DNA of 64,000 nt from the NCBI RefSeq assembly GCF_000374125.1, contig NZ_KB893628.1:140910-204909 (forward strand), given 5' to 3'. The translations under genes were made by a program, and so were the position numbers. The stretch is from Niabella aurantiaca DSM 17617 (lineage in GTDB: Bacteria; Bacteroidota; Bacteroidia; Chitinophagales; Chitinophagaceae). Under the pieces are notes generated by a model. It searched no databases. It had not been told where the DNA came from and saw only the letters and a list, made by a program, of their open reading frames with translations. Shown here piece after piece: positions 16,255-24,551 of this stretch (position 1 is its first letter; the number at the start of each line of letters is the position of its first letter).

Positions 16255-18960
16255 TCAGCTGATGTGAATGATCAGCGATTGTCCGGCGCTGAGGATTGCA
16301 GCTTTTTCTAATTCAATGATGATATCGGCTTCTTTCCGGCGGAAGGTCGCCGGTATTTTTTTCCCGTCCGACAGCACCACAATCGTTTGTGCTTTTCTGT
16401 TTACAAAAGAAAGCGCGCGGAGCCGGAGCCTTCCGTATTTTACCCGGATGGCGCAGGTCTGTTTTCCGTTTTTCGTCTGCTGCTCATAGGTTCCCCAGCC
16501 TTCAGCGGCAGTGAACGGCGCTTTAAAATGTGCTTCGCCCCATTTTGGTGCGAACCGGATATATCCCCCGGGGCCATGGTACTCAAACCCGCAGGCCGCA
16601 ATGAAAGTGCCGTAACTGGCCATGGCGCGGGCGTAATGATCGCTGCATTCAATTTCGTTGAAGGGGTTTCTTTTGGCCGCATGATACCGGTCGTGAATGG
16701 CCCTTGTAAGCACCAGCGCTTCATCTGTCATGCCTTCCGCCATCATATGACTGGCTACCTGGTGCTCAAACCCACTCATGCATTCATGGAAATAGCCCAG
16801 CTGCCAGGTTACATTATTCCCATAGGGCTTTTCTTCGTTCCTGGGATTGGTATTCATCACCATGCCCCCTTCGCCCGGCAGGGCATAAGGACGGCCACCG
16901 GTATGTGTTTGAATATAGGGCCCCACATCCGGAGCAAAATTATATTTCCAGAGCGCCCGTAAGGCCGATCGTGTTTTTTCCCTGTTCCAAAGCCTTCCTA
17001 TGCCCACCTGATGCGCCCAGCTTTGACCATACACCTGGTCTATATGACAGGTATTGTAGGAGCCCAGCTTCTTTCTTCCCTGCACCGGATCCGGCCGGTG
17101 TATAAAATACTCGCCGTTAAATAAATGTTCTTCCATATTCCTGCAACCTTTCTGTACGTAGGCATTGCAGACAGCTGCAAACGCCGGGTCATTCATTTCC
17201 GCTGCCATCAGCGCCGCGGCTTTAGCGGCGGCAATGCAGAGGCCCACGATCCAGGCGATCTCGCCTTCCCATACGGCATCCAGGGTATTCTCCATCGGCG
17301 TATCCGTCATGCCATCTCCGTTTTTATCCTGTGCCAGCATAAACCGGGTCGCTTTTTTTATCTGGCCCCAATTATCGTTCAGGAACCGGTTGTCCGGGCT
17401 CATCTGGTGTTCGCGGTAAATGCGCAGGATGGTACCGGCCTGCCCGTCTATAGCGGGGCGGCTTTCATACTCTGCCCTGAAAATAATTCCGCCATCTTCT
17501 TTCATTGCGATGCCCAGATCCGTCCGCTGCCGGGCGTCTCTTTCCAGCGATGGAAATATCCGGCCCATGGCCTGGGCATATTGCCACACATGCGTGCAGG
17601 TACCTTCGCAGGCGTTTACCCCTTCCCAGGCCCAAAAGCGGCCATTGGCAAACCGATAGGTATTGGCTGTGGCCAGGGTGCCGATATTTAAAAAAGTCCG
17701 CTCCAGGAGCCAGTGCGGCAATGTGGAATCATAGTAGGTCTGATGCCACAAAAGGGTTTGTGCATGCAGGGTTTGAAATTTCCCGGCTACATAGGCGCCA
17801 ACTTCTGCAGCATTTTTATGCTGCACGCCAAAATAATAGCCCTCGCCGCTGGTCACTTCTTTAAGCCGGTTCAGCTTTTGCAACGGGTGGTTAAAATGCC
17901 AGCTGATCACAAAATCCACCCGTTCCGTTTTACCGGCGTCCAGGGTCCTGGACGTGGCAATACTGCCGATCAGTTTTTCCAGCGGACCGCAGGCTGCAAG
18001 GGCCTCATTCGCTTCTGTAAACCCCTCCTGCGTAAGCGGCCAAAGGCGGGCGTTCGTATTTACCGTTGCGTCCTTTCCGATATAGGTAAGGCAGGTAGAG
18101 CCGGCATCACGCTGCCGGCCGGCCTCCGCTTTATCCGGTTTGAATACGGAATACGTGCTGGTAAACTTTTCATTCCTGATGGCCGTGTTCTGCTTTGTGC
18201 CGTCGCCTTCCTTTGCGGTTATTTTCTGCGCACCATTCTCCAGCCAGCCAAGTACAGCGGTCTTTACCTGCGTTCCGGTTTTGTTCTTTAGCTGTATCGA
18301 ATATATAGTGGAGGGCAATGAGGAATTGGCTGCATCCAATGGAATAAAGATGCCCCCGGCCTTTACAATGACCTCTACCGGAAAACCGGGGTCGCTGTAA
18401 TGAATCGTTGCCACGGGGTAGGTGGCTTCAAACCGGATCTCTTCCCAGTCTTCTTCCTTCAGCTCTTTAATATGTATACCCTTACCGGTTTGTACCATAA
18501 TGGCAAAGCCCTGCGCCAGTACTCTTTTATTGTCCGCAATTGCCGGTTCCACATAGCTGGCCCCGTCGCGGTTGCGGACCTTTACTTCTTTGGTGCCGTC
18601 ATTCCACAAAACCGTTTTGGGATCTATGCCTTCCCGGTCGTCGTTATAAACCCCCCATAGCCACAGACGGCCATCACCACCCAGGTACACCGTTCCCGTA
18701 TGCAGGCCACCGGCGGGCATGCCGATGTACTTCAGCTCATTCCTGCTTTTCAGATAAGTGGTTGGCCTGCCTCTTTCATATAATGACCGGACCCATTGCG
18801 CATCCAGTCCTTTTTTTGCAGGAATGTTATGAACAGGGAAGGCCCCGGCCGGCGCGGAAAGCAGCTTTGCCCAGGAAGGAAGGTTTAATGCAATAAGGCC
18901 GGTAGTGGTCAAACCTGTTTGCTTTATAAACTGCCGGCGCGATGGATGCTGTTGCTTCAT
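16255..18960 (-). CDS. GH116 family glycoside hydrolase (GBA2-like), Tat-exported
   Basis: 901 residues. The N-terminus has a twin-arginine signal (SRRQFIKQTG). After it comes the GH116 N-terminal beta domain (RNELKYIGMPAGGLHTGTVY, residues about 70-400) and an alpha/alpha-barrel catalytic region (GRFWAWEGVNACEGTCTHVW, LDAVWEGEIAWIVGLCIAA). GH116 enzymes are retaining beta-glucosidases, beta-xylosidases or glucosylceramidases; specificity cannot be read here. A short lipoprotein follows on the same strand. Likely periplasmic. Confidence 0.88.
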   Translation of the reverse strand: MKQQHPSRRQFIKQTGLTTTGLIALNLPSWAKLLSAPAGAFPVHNIPAKKGLDAQWVRSLYERGRPTTYLKSRNELKYIGMPAGGLHTGTVYLGGDGRLWLWGVYNDDREGIDPKTVLWNDGTKEVKVRNRDGASYVEPAIADNKRVLAQGFAIMVQTGKGIHIKELKEEDWEEIRFEATYPVATIHYSDPGFPVEVIVKAGGIFIPLDAANSSLPSTIYSIQLKNKTGTQVKTAVLGWLENGAQKITAKEGDGTKQNTAIRNEKFTSTYSVFKPDKAEAGRQRDAGSTCLTYIGKDATVNTNARLWPLTQEGFTEANEALAACGPLEKLIGSIATSRTLDAGKTERVDFVISWHFNHPLQKLNRLKEVTSGEGYYFGVQHKNAAEVGAYVAGKFQTLHAQTLLWHQTYYDSTLPHWLLERTFLNIGTLATANTYRFANGRFWAWEGVNACEGTCTHVWQYAQAMGRIFPSLERDARQRTDLGIAMKEDGGIIFRAEYESRPAIDGQAGTILRIYREHQMSPDNRFLNDNWGQIKKATRFMLAQDKNGDGMTDTPMENTLDAVWEGEIAWIVGLCIAAAKAAALMAAEMNDPAFAAVCNAYVQKGCRNMEEHLFNGEYFIHRPDPVQGRKKLGSYNTCHIDQVYGQSWAHQVGIGRLWNREKTRSALRALWKYNFAPDVGPYIQTHTGGRPYALPGEGGMVMNTNPRNEEKPYGNNVTWQLGYFHECMSGFEHQVASHMMAEGMTDEALVLTRAIHDRYHAAKRNPFNEIECSDHYARAMASYGTFIAACGFEYHGPGGYIRFAPKWGEAHFKAPFTAAEGWGTYEQQTKNGKQTCAIRVKYGRLRLRALSFVNRKAQTIVVLSDGKKIPATFRRKEADIIIELEKAAILSAGQSLIIHIS

Positions 18961-19074
18961 GTATGTTCAATATTTAAAGATTCTTTAAATGCCCGCTATA
19001 ACCGGAGGATCAAATGCCTGTATCGTCCCCCGGAATTAGCCGATATGATTTCAGCACTGAATTGATTCAATATT

Positions 19075-19464
19075 TTATCCGCCTGCAAACCTGCTACCAG
19101 AAAGGAAGTGTATTGCCGGCTCAGGGGCACTTTGTCTGCGCGGGATCTGTATTTTTTCCCAAAGGATATCGGCAAACAGCTTTTCTTTAGCAGCGGCCCT
19201 GAAAAAGTCGATGCTTTTATTATAGGCTATCTTAAACAAAAACCCATCAAAGTGCTCAATGCCCGGCAGTAATTCCCGGGCGACCCACAGCTTTAAAAAA
19301 ACATCCATTACCAGCTCTTCTGCAACTTCCTTTGATTTTACGATCTTGAAAATATACTGGTAGATCCGGAAATGATACCTTTCATAAAGCTCCTTAAAAG
19401 CATTTTCGTTCCCCAATGAACATTGCCTTAATAGTTCGGTATTATTTGCAGGTACTGATGTCAC
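19075..19464 (-). pseudogene. ECF sigma factor lacking region 4 (truncated)
   Basis: 129 residues from a GTG. Region 2 is intact and typical of Bacteroidota ECF factors (NAFKELYERYHFRIYQYIF, then FDGFLFKIAYNKSIDFFRAA), but after residue about 108 the chain ends in an unrelated tail. No region 4 helix-turn-helix is found in any frame downstream before the GH116 gene. Without region 4 it cannot recognise a -35-type element, so it is probably a relic; the break seems to be a deletion rather than a simple frameshift. Confidence 0.7.
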
Positions 19465-19590
19465 GTTCCTAATGTAATTAAAATATTCTTTTCAGCAAGT
19501 TTTTCAAACTGCCCCTGTTCTTTGCTGCATTGCGGCCCAGGGCGCCGAAAATACAAAAACGCATACATTTTGATCCGCTTTCTTATTTCC

Positions 19591-20562
19591 TTAAGGGTGA
19601 ATATATTTTTTGATGATGTAATCCGTAAGAGGCTTCAGCCTCAGGTGCCGGTCAACAGGATGATGTCCATCCGATGTATAAAACTCAATCGCGCCGTTCA
19701 CTTTCACATACCAGATCCCGTCCTTAACACCGGAGGTGATGGTGTCCGGCCGCGTTATTTTCCTGAAGTGCCGGAGCCTGACCGTGTCCAGGGCAATGAC
19801 CAATACATCGCCCATCTTCCGGCTGCAGGAAACCTGCTGGTAATGATCACCGGCCCAATACATACAGGCTTCCTGTGCAGGTAAGGCACTTTCCAGGGAG
19901 CCCGCCGCGCCGTGGTCTTTCCCAGCCCGGTAAATAAATATGCCGGCAAAGACCAACAGGGCACCGGCAATGAGCAGGTCTCTTATTTTAAGAGAAATGG
20001 CCGCCCGGGAAGCATTGTTTTTTTCCGGATAGGAAGACCCTCCCGGTTGGAAGACCGGCATGCTGTCCTTATCCGGTCCATCCTGCTCTTTTCCTGTTCC
20101 CGCGCTCACAGGTGTTGCTTCGTTGTAAACCGGTCGTTCGGGCTGAGCTGCTCCTTCCGCATCTCCTTTTCCTGTTTGCCCCATCTCCGTTATTGCTGTT
20201 TCCGCATCATAATTTTTCCCCAGTTCGTATGGTCTGGGCTCAAAACCGATCAGCCAGGCCAGCAACTCAATATTTTTATCGTCCGTATCCCTGGTCTTCT
20301 TTCTGAGAAATTTTACCAGGGGTTTAAAACGGTCTGTTTCGCATCGCTTTATTGCTTTTAAACGAGCCCCTTCATCTCCAGCCTGTCCAAAAAATACAGA
20401 GAACATGCGTTCGTCCTTCCGCTGGTATTCCACATTGTAAATAGCCATGCATTCCGCCTTCAGCTTGGCCGGGGTAGGGTGTGTCAGGCGTGGAGAAAGT
20501 GCACCCGCTGCCCTTTTTTTCTCATAAGCCTGCAGGACCCGTTTTGTATAATCAGCAAGCAT
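19591..20562 (-). CDS. Single-pass membrane protein of unknown function
   Basis: About 323 residues from the ATG at 20562 (an in-frame TTG lies three codons earlier). A charged, helical cytoplasmic part (1-210) is followed by one membrane helix (DLLIAGALLVFAGIFIYRAG) and a C-terminal domain with Cys/Trp/Asp residues (YWAGDHYQQVSC, KITRPDTITSG) ending in a strongly conserved-looking FYTSDGHHPVDRHLRLKPLT. I do recall similar unnamed proteins in Bacteroidota but not a function. A truncated sigma gene lies downstream on the same strand, so a signalling link is possible but unproved. Confidence 0.72.
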   Translation of the reverse strand: MLADYTKRVLQAYEKKRAAGALSPRLTHPTPAKLKAECMAIYNVEYQRKDERMFSVFFGQAGDEGARLKAIKRCETDRFKPLVKFLRKKTRDTDDKNIELLAWLIGFEPRPYELGKNYDAETAITEMGQTGKGDAEGAAQPERPVYNEATPVSAGTGKEQDGPDKDSMPVFQPGGSSYPEKNNASRAAISLKIRDLLIAGALLVFAGIFIYRAGKDHGAAGSLESALPAQEACMYWAGDHYQQVSCSRKMGDVLVIALDTVRLRHFRKITRPDTITSGVKDGIWYVKVNGAIEFYTSDGHHPVDRHLRLKPLTDYIIKKYIHP

Positions 20563-20589
20563 CCTCAACAATTATCCCGTAAAACTAAC

Positions 20590-20653
20590 GGAATTTATGG
20601 AATTCATCCGGCATTTCCGGAATCCCAACAGAATGTCCGGAATTACCGGAACC
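20590..20653. repeat. Cluster of five GGAA(T/C) boxes with 9-20-20-9 spacing
   Basis: GGAATT, GGAATT, GGAATC, GGAATT and GGAACC begin at 20590, 20599, 20619, 20639 and 20648. Three are preceded by CC, and TTCCGGAA at 20615-20622 is a perfect 8-bp palindrome. The near-helical spacing and the place just upstream of the 19591-20562 gene suggest a regulator binding array. Confidence 0.45.
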
Positions 20654-20751
20654 AACTATTAATCAACGCATTACACGAATATATCTTCGTCCTCGGAATC
20701 AGTTGTCTGCTCATTAGCTAAGAGCACTCCTGTACAGAGCTGGTTTCATCA

Positions 20752-20820
20752 GGGCATTGAAAAAGCGGCGGCAGATAACCGGCTTTGGGAAGCGTTTACC
20801 GGCTTCCGCGATCAATGCCC
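20752..20820. other. Long inverted repeat able to fold as a structured RNA or cruciform
   Basis: GGGCATTGA (20752-20760) pairs perfectly with TCAATGCCC (20812-20820). Inside, GGAAGC (20788-20793) can pair with GCTTCC (20802-20807), and ACCGGCTT occurs twice (20778 and 20798). There is no coding frame across it. Could be a small RNA, a leader or a mobile hairpin element. Confidence 0.45.
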
Positions 20821-20837
20821 CACTACTTCCCAAACGC

Positions 20838-20855
20838 GTAAGAAGCGCTTCTTAC
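20838..20855. repeat. Perfect 18-bp palindrome
   Basis: GTAAGAAGCGCTTCTTAC reads the same on both strands. It lies 18 bases after the larger inverted repeat and about 75 bases upstream of a 54-codon reading frame and 375 bases before the histidine kinase gene. Operator-like. Confidence 0.5.
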
Positions 20856-20928
20856 CGCATTTAAATCCCTGCGCCATACGGCCTTATGGCCCGGCTGCAG
20901 TATTTCCTAAAATTTAAAACAATTAAAG

Positions 20929-21093
20929 ATGATAGAGTTAATTCTCGCTTTTTTCCTGTCGCTGTGGCCCAACCACGCGCATACAAACGCAAACCATAAC
21001 AATGGGGTACAGGTAACCGCCCAGGACGGCTCAACCGATACGGGCGGAGAAACGGAACCGATTCCGCCTACCCCTCCGCCGCCTAAGCCATAA
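20929..21093 (+). CDS. Small hypothetical protein with proline-rich tail
   Basis: 54 residues: a hydrophobic start (MIELILAFFLSLWP), a His/Asn-rich middle, and the tail PIPPTPPPPKP. A hydrophobic N-terminus plus polyproline end looks like a small exported or membrane-tethered peptide. Not recognised. It precedes the kinase gene in the same orientation. Too short to be certain it is translated. Confidence 0.35.
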   Translation: MIELILAFFLSLWPNHAHTNANHNNGVQVTAQDGSTDTGGETEPIPPTPPPPKP

Positions 21094-21230
21094 GCGGCAC
21101 CGAAGATAAGCGGCTGTATCAAAGCCGGCCGGCCTTTGCCGTCCGGAATGGTGCAGCCCTTATTTTTTTAACCCGGCTTCAATACCCGGGAAGTGTACAT
21201 TTTTTTTTTACTTTTAGGCTAAAAGCTGTT

Positions 21231-22874
21231 TTGGGAAAACGATCCTTTCTTTTACCGCTGTTGCTTGCAGCCTTCTGTTTCCTCAGATGCGACCGTTCAC
21301 GCAAAACGATACCCATTATTACAACCAATGATTATAAAAAAGGGGAGTCCTTTTATAAAACAAAAAGCGATTCAGCTTTTTATTATTTCAACAGGGCGGC
21401 TGTCAATTCCCCGGACAGCATACAGATTGCCATGGCATATACTTATATGGCGATCATTCAATCCAACGCCGGCGATTATTTCGGCAGCCAGGAGAATCTG
21501 TTACGCTCCTTAAGATACCTGAATGAACAAAAGGAAAAAGACCGCTATTGTCTTTTATCAAATTATAATGAGCTGGGCCGTACCAGTTCCAATCTGAAAA
21601 ATTACGATGCCGCTATCGGGTACTACGACCAGGCCCTGCGGCTCATAAAAGATGATAACACCAGGATCATCGCTTTAAGCAATAAAGCAGTTACTTATCA
21701 GAAAAAGCAGCAATATGCAGCGGCCATTTCTATTTACCGGTCGATCATTGATGATACAAAAGAAGACAAAAAGAGATATGCCCGCATTTTATCCAATATG
21801 GCCAATGCCAAATGGCTGCAGGATCCCAGCTACAACGCCGCGCCCGAGTTACTGACCGCCCTGCAGATCCACAAAAACGAAAAGAATGAATGGGGGTTGA
21901 ATGCCAGTTACGCCCACCTGTCCGATTACTACTCCCGCTTCCACCCGGATTCCGCACTGATCTATGCAGGCAATATGTATGCGGTAGCGCAGCGGCTTGG
22001 CAGCCCGGATGACGAAGTGGAAGCGCTGCAAAAATTAATTGCCCTGAGTCCGGCAGATGCGGCAAAAAAATACTTTGCCCGTTACCTGTATTTAAACGAC
22101 AGCCTGCAAACCGGCCGGAACAATGCCAAAAACCAGTTTGCGCTTATCCGTTATGATGTAGAAAAGAACAAAATGCGGATCCTGAGTCTGCAAAAAGAAA
22201 ATGCGGAAAAAAGGTTCCGCATCCTCCTTCAGCGGGCAGCCCTCCTGGGCACCATCCTCCTCGCAGCGGTAGCGCTCTTTTGGTACCGGCGGCAAAAACA
22301 GCGGGCCATCCGCGAACAGCGGTTAAAAACATCCCAGAAAGTACACGATGTTGTTGCCAACGGCCTTTACCGGATAATGACAGATATTGAGAACCAAAAA
22401 ACAATCGAAAAAGAGCTCTTACTTGATAAGATGGAAATCCTGTATGAGCATTCGCGCAATATATCTTATGAACAACCGGAATCCGTCACCCAGGATTTTC
22501 AAAAATCGGTCATTGGGCTGCTGGAATCCTTTGCCACCGAAACAACCAGCGTATCGATCGTGGGCAATGACCGGGAAACGTGGGACAAAGTGCCCCGGCA
22601 GGTCAAAAAGGAGCTGGATCACATCCTGCAGGAGCTGATGACCAATATGAAAAAGCACAGTTCGGCAGAAAACGTGGTCCTCAGATTTGAGCTGCAGGCC
22701 GGCCGGTTGATCGTGCAATATACCGACGACGGCATCGGCATGGCCCCGGGTTCAACCTATGGTAATGGATTAACAAATACGGAAAACCGTATCCAGCATG
22801 TTGGCGGCCATCTTATTTTTGATAAGAAAACATCAAAAGGGGTGAAGATTCAACTATACATTCCAATTGCTTAA
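21231..22874 (+). CDS. TPR-containing sensor histidine kinase
   Basis: 547 residues, apparently starting at a TTG (no ATG or GTG in frame before the signal segment). An N-terminal signal leads to a periplasmic TPR-like array (about 50-300, e.g. YDAAIGYYDQALRL), then one membrane helix (LLGTILLAAVALFWY), a HisKA_3-type dimer domain (KVHDVVANGLYRIM, His near 371) and an HATPase with ELMTNMKKHSS, DDGIGMAPG and GNGLTNTENRI. This is the NarL-type kinase form common in Bacteroidota. Six bases before the response regulator gene, with which it forms a two-component pair. Confidence 0.9.
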   Translation: MGKRSFLLPLLLAAFCFLRCDRSRKTIPIITTNDYKKGESFYKTKSDSAFYYFNRAAVNSPDSIQIAMAYTYMAIIQSNAGDYFGSQENLLRSLRYLNEQKEKDRYCLLSNYNELGRTSSNLKNYDAAIGYYDQALRLIKDDNTRIIALSNKAVTYQKKQQYAAAISIYRSIIDDTKEDKKRYARILSNMANAKWLQDPSYNAAPELLTALQIHKNEKNEWGLNASYAHLSDYYSRFHPDSALIYAGNMYAVAQRLGSPDDEVEALQKLIALSPADAAKKYFARYLYLNDSLQTGRNNAKNQFALIRYDVEKNKMRILSLQKENAEKRFRILLQRAALLGTILLAAVALFWYRRQKQRAIREQRLKTSQKVHDVVANGLYRIMTDIENQKTIEKELLLDKMEILYEHSRNISYEQPESVTQDFQKSVIGLLESFATETTSVSIVGNDRETWDKVPRQVKKELDHILQELMTNMKKHSSAENVVLRFELQAGRLIVQYTDDGIGMAPGSTYGNGLTNTENRIQHVGGHLIFDKKTSKGVKIQLYIPIA

Positions 22875-22880
22875 ATCAAC

Positions 22881-23546
22881 ATGATCAAAAAAATTCTTAT
22901 CGTCGAAGACTATGAAAGTTATAACCTTTCTGTACAAAAAACCCTGGAGGAGCTGGGCATCGCGGATCCCGACTACGTATATTATTGTGACGATGCCCTG
23001 ATGCGCATCCAGAAAGCCGTACAGGCGGGCCAGTCCTATGATCTGCTCATTACAGATCTCCATTTTGAAGAAGATCACCGCAAACAGAAGCTCTCCGGCG
23101 GAGCGGCGCTCATAGCGGCCGCCCGGGAGATACAGCCCGACCTGAAAGTACTGGTATTTTCGGTAACCGGTATGCCCGCAGCCATAAAAACGCTCTTTGA
23201 TCAACAGGAGATCGATGGTTACGTTTGTAAAGGCAGGGGAGATGCCAAGGAGCTCAAGCTTGCAATAGAGCAGATCAGCCAGCACCAGCGCCACTTTCCG
23301 CGGCAGCAGCTGCAACAGCTCAAGCAAAAAAATGCCCACAATTTCACCCCGCTGGATATTGTCCTGGTTTCCTGCCTGGCCAAGGGAATGCATCAAAAGG
23401 ACATTCCCGCATACCTGCAGCGAAAGCAACTCCGGCCTTCAGGCCTAAGCAGTATTGAAAAACGGCTTAAGATCATGAAAGACGCATTCAACTTCTCCAA
23501 GAACGAGCAGTTGATCGCCTTTTGCAAGGACAAAGGGATCATATGA
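22881..23546 (+). CDS. Response regulator
   Basis: 221 residues. Receiver domain at 1-125 with acidic pair E9-D10, phosphoacceptor D59 (LLITDLHF) and K near 117 (YVCKG). The C-terminal part (150-221, TPLDIVLVSCLAKGMHQKDIPAYL) is a LuxR-like helix-turn-helix of the divergent kind paired with TPR kinases in Bacteroidota. Partner of the kinase 6 bases upstream. The genes under its control are not evident. Confidence 0.9.
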   Translation: MIKKILIVEDYESYNLSVQKTLEELGIADPDYVYYCDDALMRIQKAVQAGQSYDLLITDLHFEEDHRKQKLSGGAALIAAAREIQPDLKVLVFSVTGMPAAIKTLFDQQEIDGYVCKGRGDAKELKLAIEQISQHQRHFPRQQLQQLKQKNAHNFTPLDIVLVSCLAKGMHQKDIPAYLQRKQLRPSGLSSIEKRLKIMKDAFNFSKNEQLIAFCKDKGII

Positions 23547-23590
23547 TCTTTTCCAGCCGCATCTGCTTCCTGTAACACGATCCGTTGCCT

Positions 23591-23622
23591 CGGATACCCG
23601 CTCCGCCGGCAGCGGGTATCCG
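23591..23622 (+). terminator. Strong hairpin after the two-component genes
   Basis: CGGATACCCGCT (23591-23602) and AGCGGGTATCCG (23611-23622) form a perfect 12-bp stem with an 8-base loop, 44 bases after the response regulator stop. There is no immediate T-run, so it may stop transcription with a helper or protect the mRNA end. Confidence 0.6.
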
Positions 23623-23659
23623 CCGTCTCCATTTGCCTGTAAAAAATACCGGCCGCGTC

Positions 23660-23707
23660 TTTTTACGGAAATCCGTAAAAAAGGTCGGTTTCGCCATTCT
23701 ATTTTTG
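23660..23707 (+). promoter_or_regulatory. Palindrome plus -7 promoter element
   Basis: TTTTTACGGA (23660-23669) and TCCGTAAAAA (23672-23681) are a perfect 10-bp inverted repeat around AA. The -7 element TATTTTTG (exact TAnnTTTG) follows at 23700-23707. Together they look like a regulated promoter facing the frameshifted gene at 23875. Confidence 0.45.
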
Positions 23708-23874
23708 GATCCATCATAAAAAACAGTACCATGAGCCAGCGATGCGATGTTTTTACAGCCGCGCAAAACAAGCGCGATCACCCAGCACAAGGTCCGGTCC
23801 GTGCGTGGCTTCCTGCAATTAGAAACCGGGCGTATCATTGCTGCTGCCCATGCCATAACAATAAATAGCGGAAA

Positions 23875-24118
23875 ATGAAATTCGGATCCAGAACGCCCTC
23901 CTTAAAAAAAGCGCATTGCCGCCCGTGCCTCTTTGAAACGGTATGCCAGGCATTCACTGGGGTTGAAAGCGCCAAAAGGGTGGGGATGGTTAACCAATCC
24001 CAAACAGGCCGCTTATAACAAGGTGTATCATAAAACCACAACGGGCTGTTGCGTACTGTTCCTTTCACTAACCGGTATTTCACTGTTACCGATCCTGTTC
24101 ATTTTTAAACCCCGATAA
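23875..24118 (+). pseudogene. Frameshifted small basic membrane protein
   Basis: From the ATG at 23875 the frame reads MKFGSRTPSLKK up to an A7 run (23904-23910). Dropping one A lets the chain go on as RIAARASLKRYARHSLGLKA and to KPR at 24118, giving about 80 residues: a basic N-half, the segment KGWGWLTNPKQAAYNKVYHK, and a hydrophobic end (VLFLSLTGISLLPILFIF). I recall small unnamed Bacteroidota proteins with this pattern. The needed shift is +1, so the usual -1 slippage at A-runs does not rescue it. Either a real single-base insertion or a homopolymer sequencing error. Confidence 0.6.
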
Positions 24119-24551
24119 CGCCAGCCGGATGCGGGCTCCATAAAACAGCAACCAATATCCTATATACCGGCGGAACAGGCACACTGTTTTGCCACAGCCG
24201 TTAGCCCATACCTGTGAAAAACACCTTAATAACGATGTTGCTTTTACTTGCGCTGCGCATGTTCCATACAAATTGTACTGCTACCGTTGTTCAGGTCTGT
24301 AACAGCACGCCGTTGAAAAATATCATTATAAGGAAAGTTGCCGGGGGTAACAAACCGTAAATACCGGAGCATAAAAATCCCGCCGGACGCGTTACAAATG
24401 AGAGCAGCCCATCAGGCATTCTCAATAATATGCGCTGCAGGTAATCCAACGGTCAAAAACAATCCGCCACACACCGGCATAGCGTTTCCTGAACTGTGCA
24501 GGTGCCGTCTGCCGGACCTGTTGTCTGTTTTCCATGGCGCTAAAGAGCGCC
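24119..24551. other. Gene-free stretch
   Basis: No reading frame with protein character on either strand and no clear terminator. Only very short open frames occur. Confidence 0.5.

Noticed and set aside
23731-23868. 45-codon frame with a Cys cluster (YHCCCPCHNNK) after the -7 element at 23700
   Set aside because: No start signal beyond the ATG, no known family, and the promoter is better assigned to the frameshifted gene at 23875. Possible but unsupported.
23902-23911. Programmed -1 frameshift at the A7 run
   Set aside because: The downstream frame needs a +1 shift, so the common A-AAA-AAG -1 mechanism would lead to the wrong frame.
24086-24536. Short frames around 24.1-24.5 kb on the minus strand (61 and 37 codons)
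   Set aside because: No similarity, no promoter, and out of context with neighbours.
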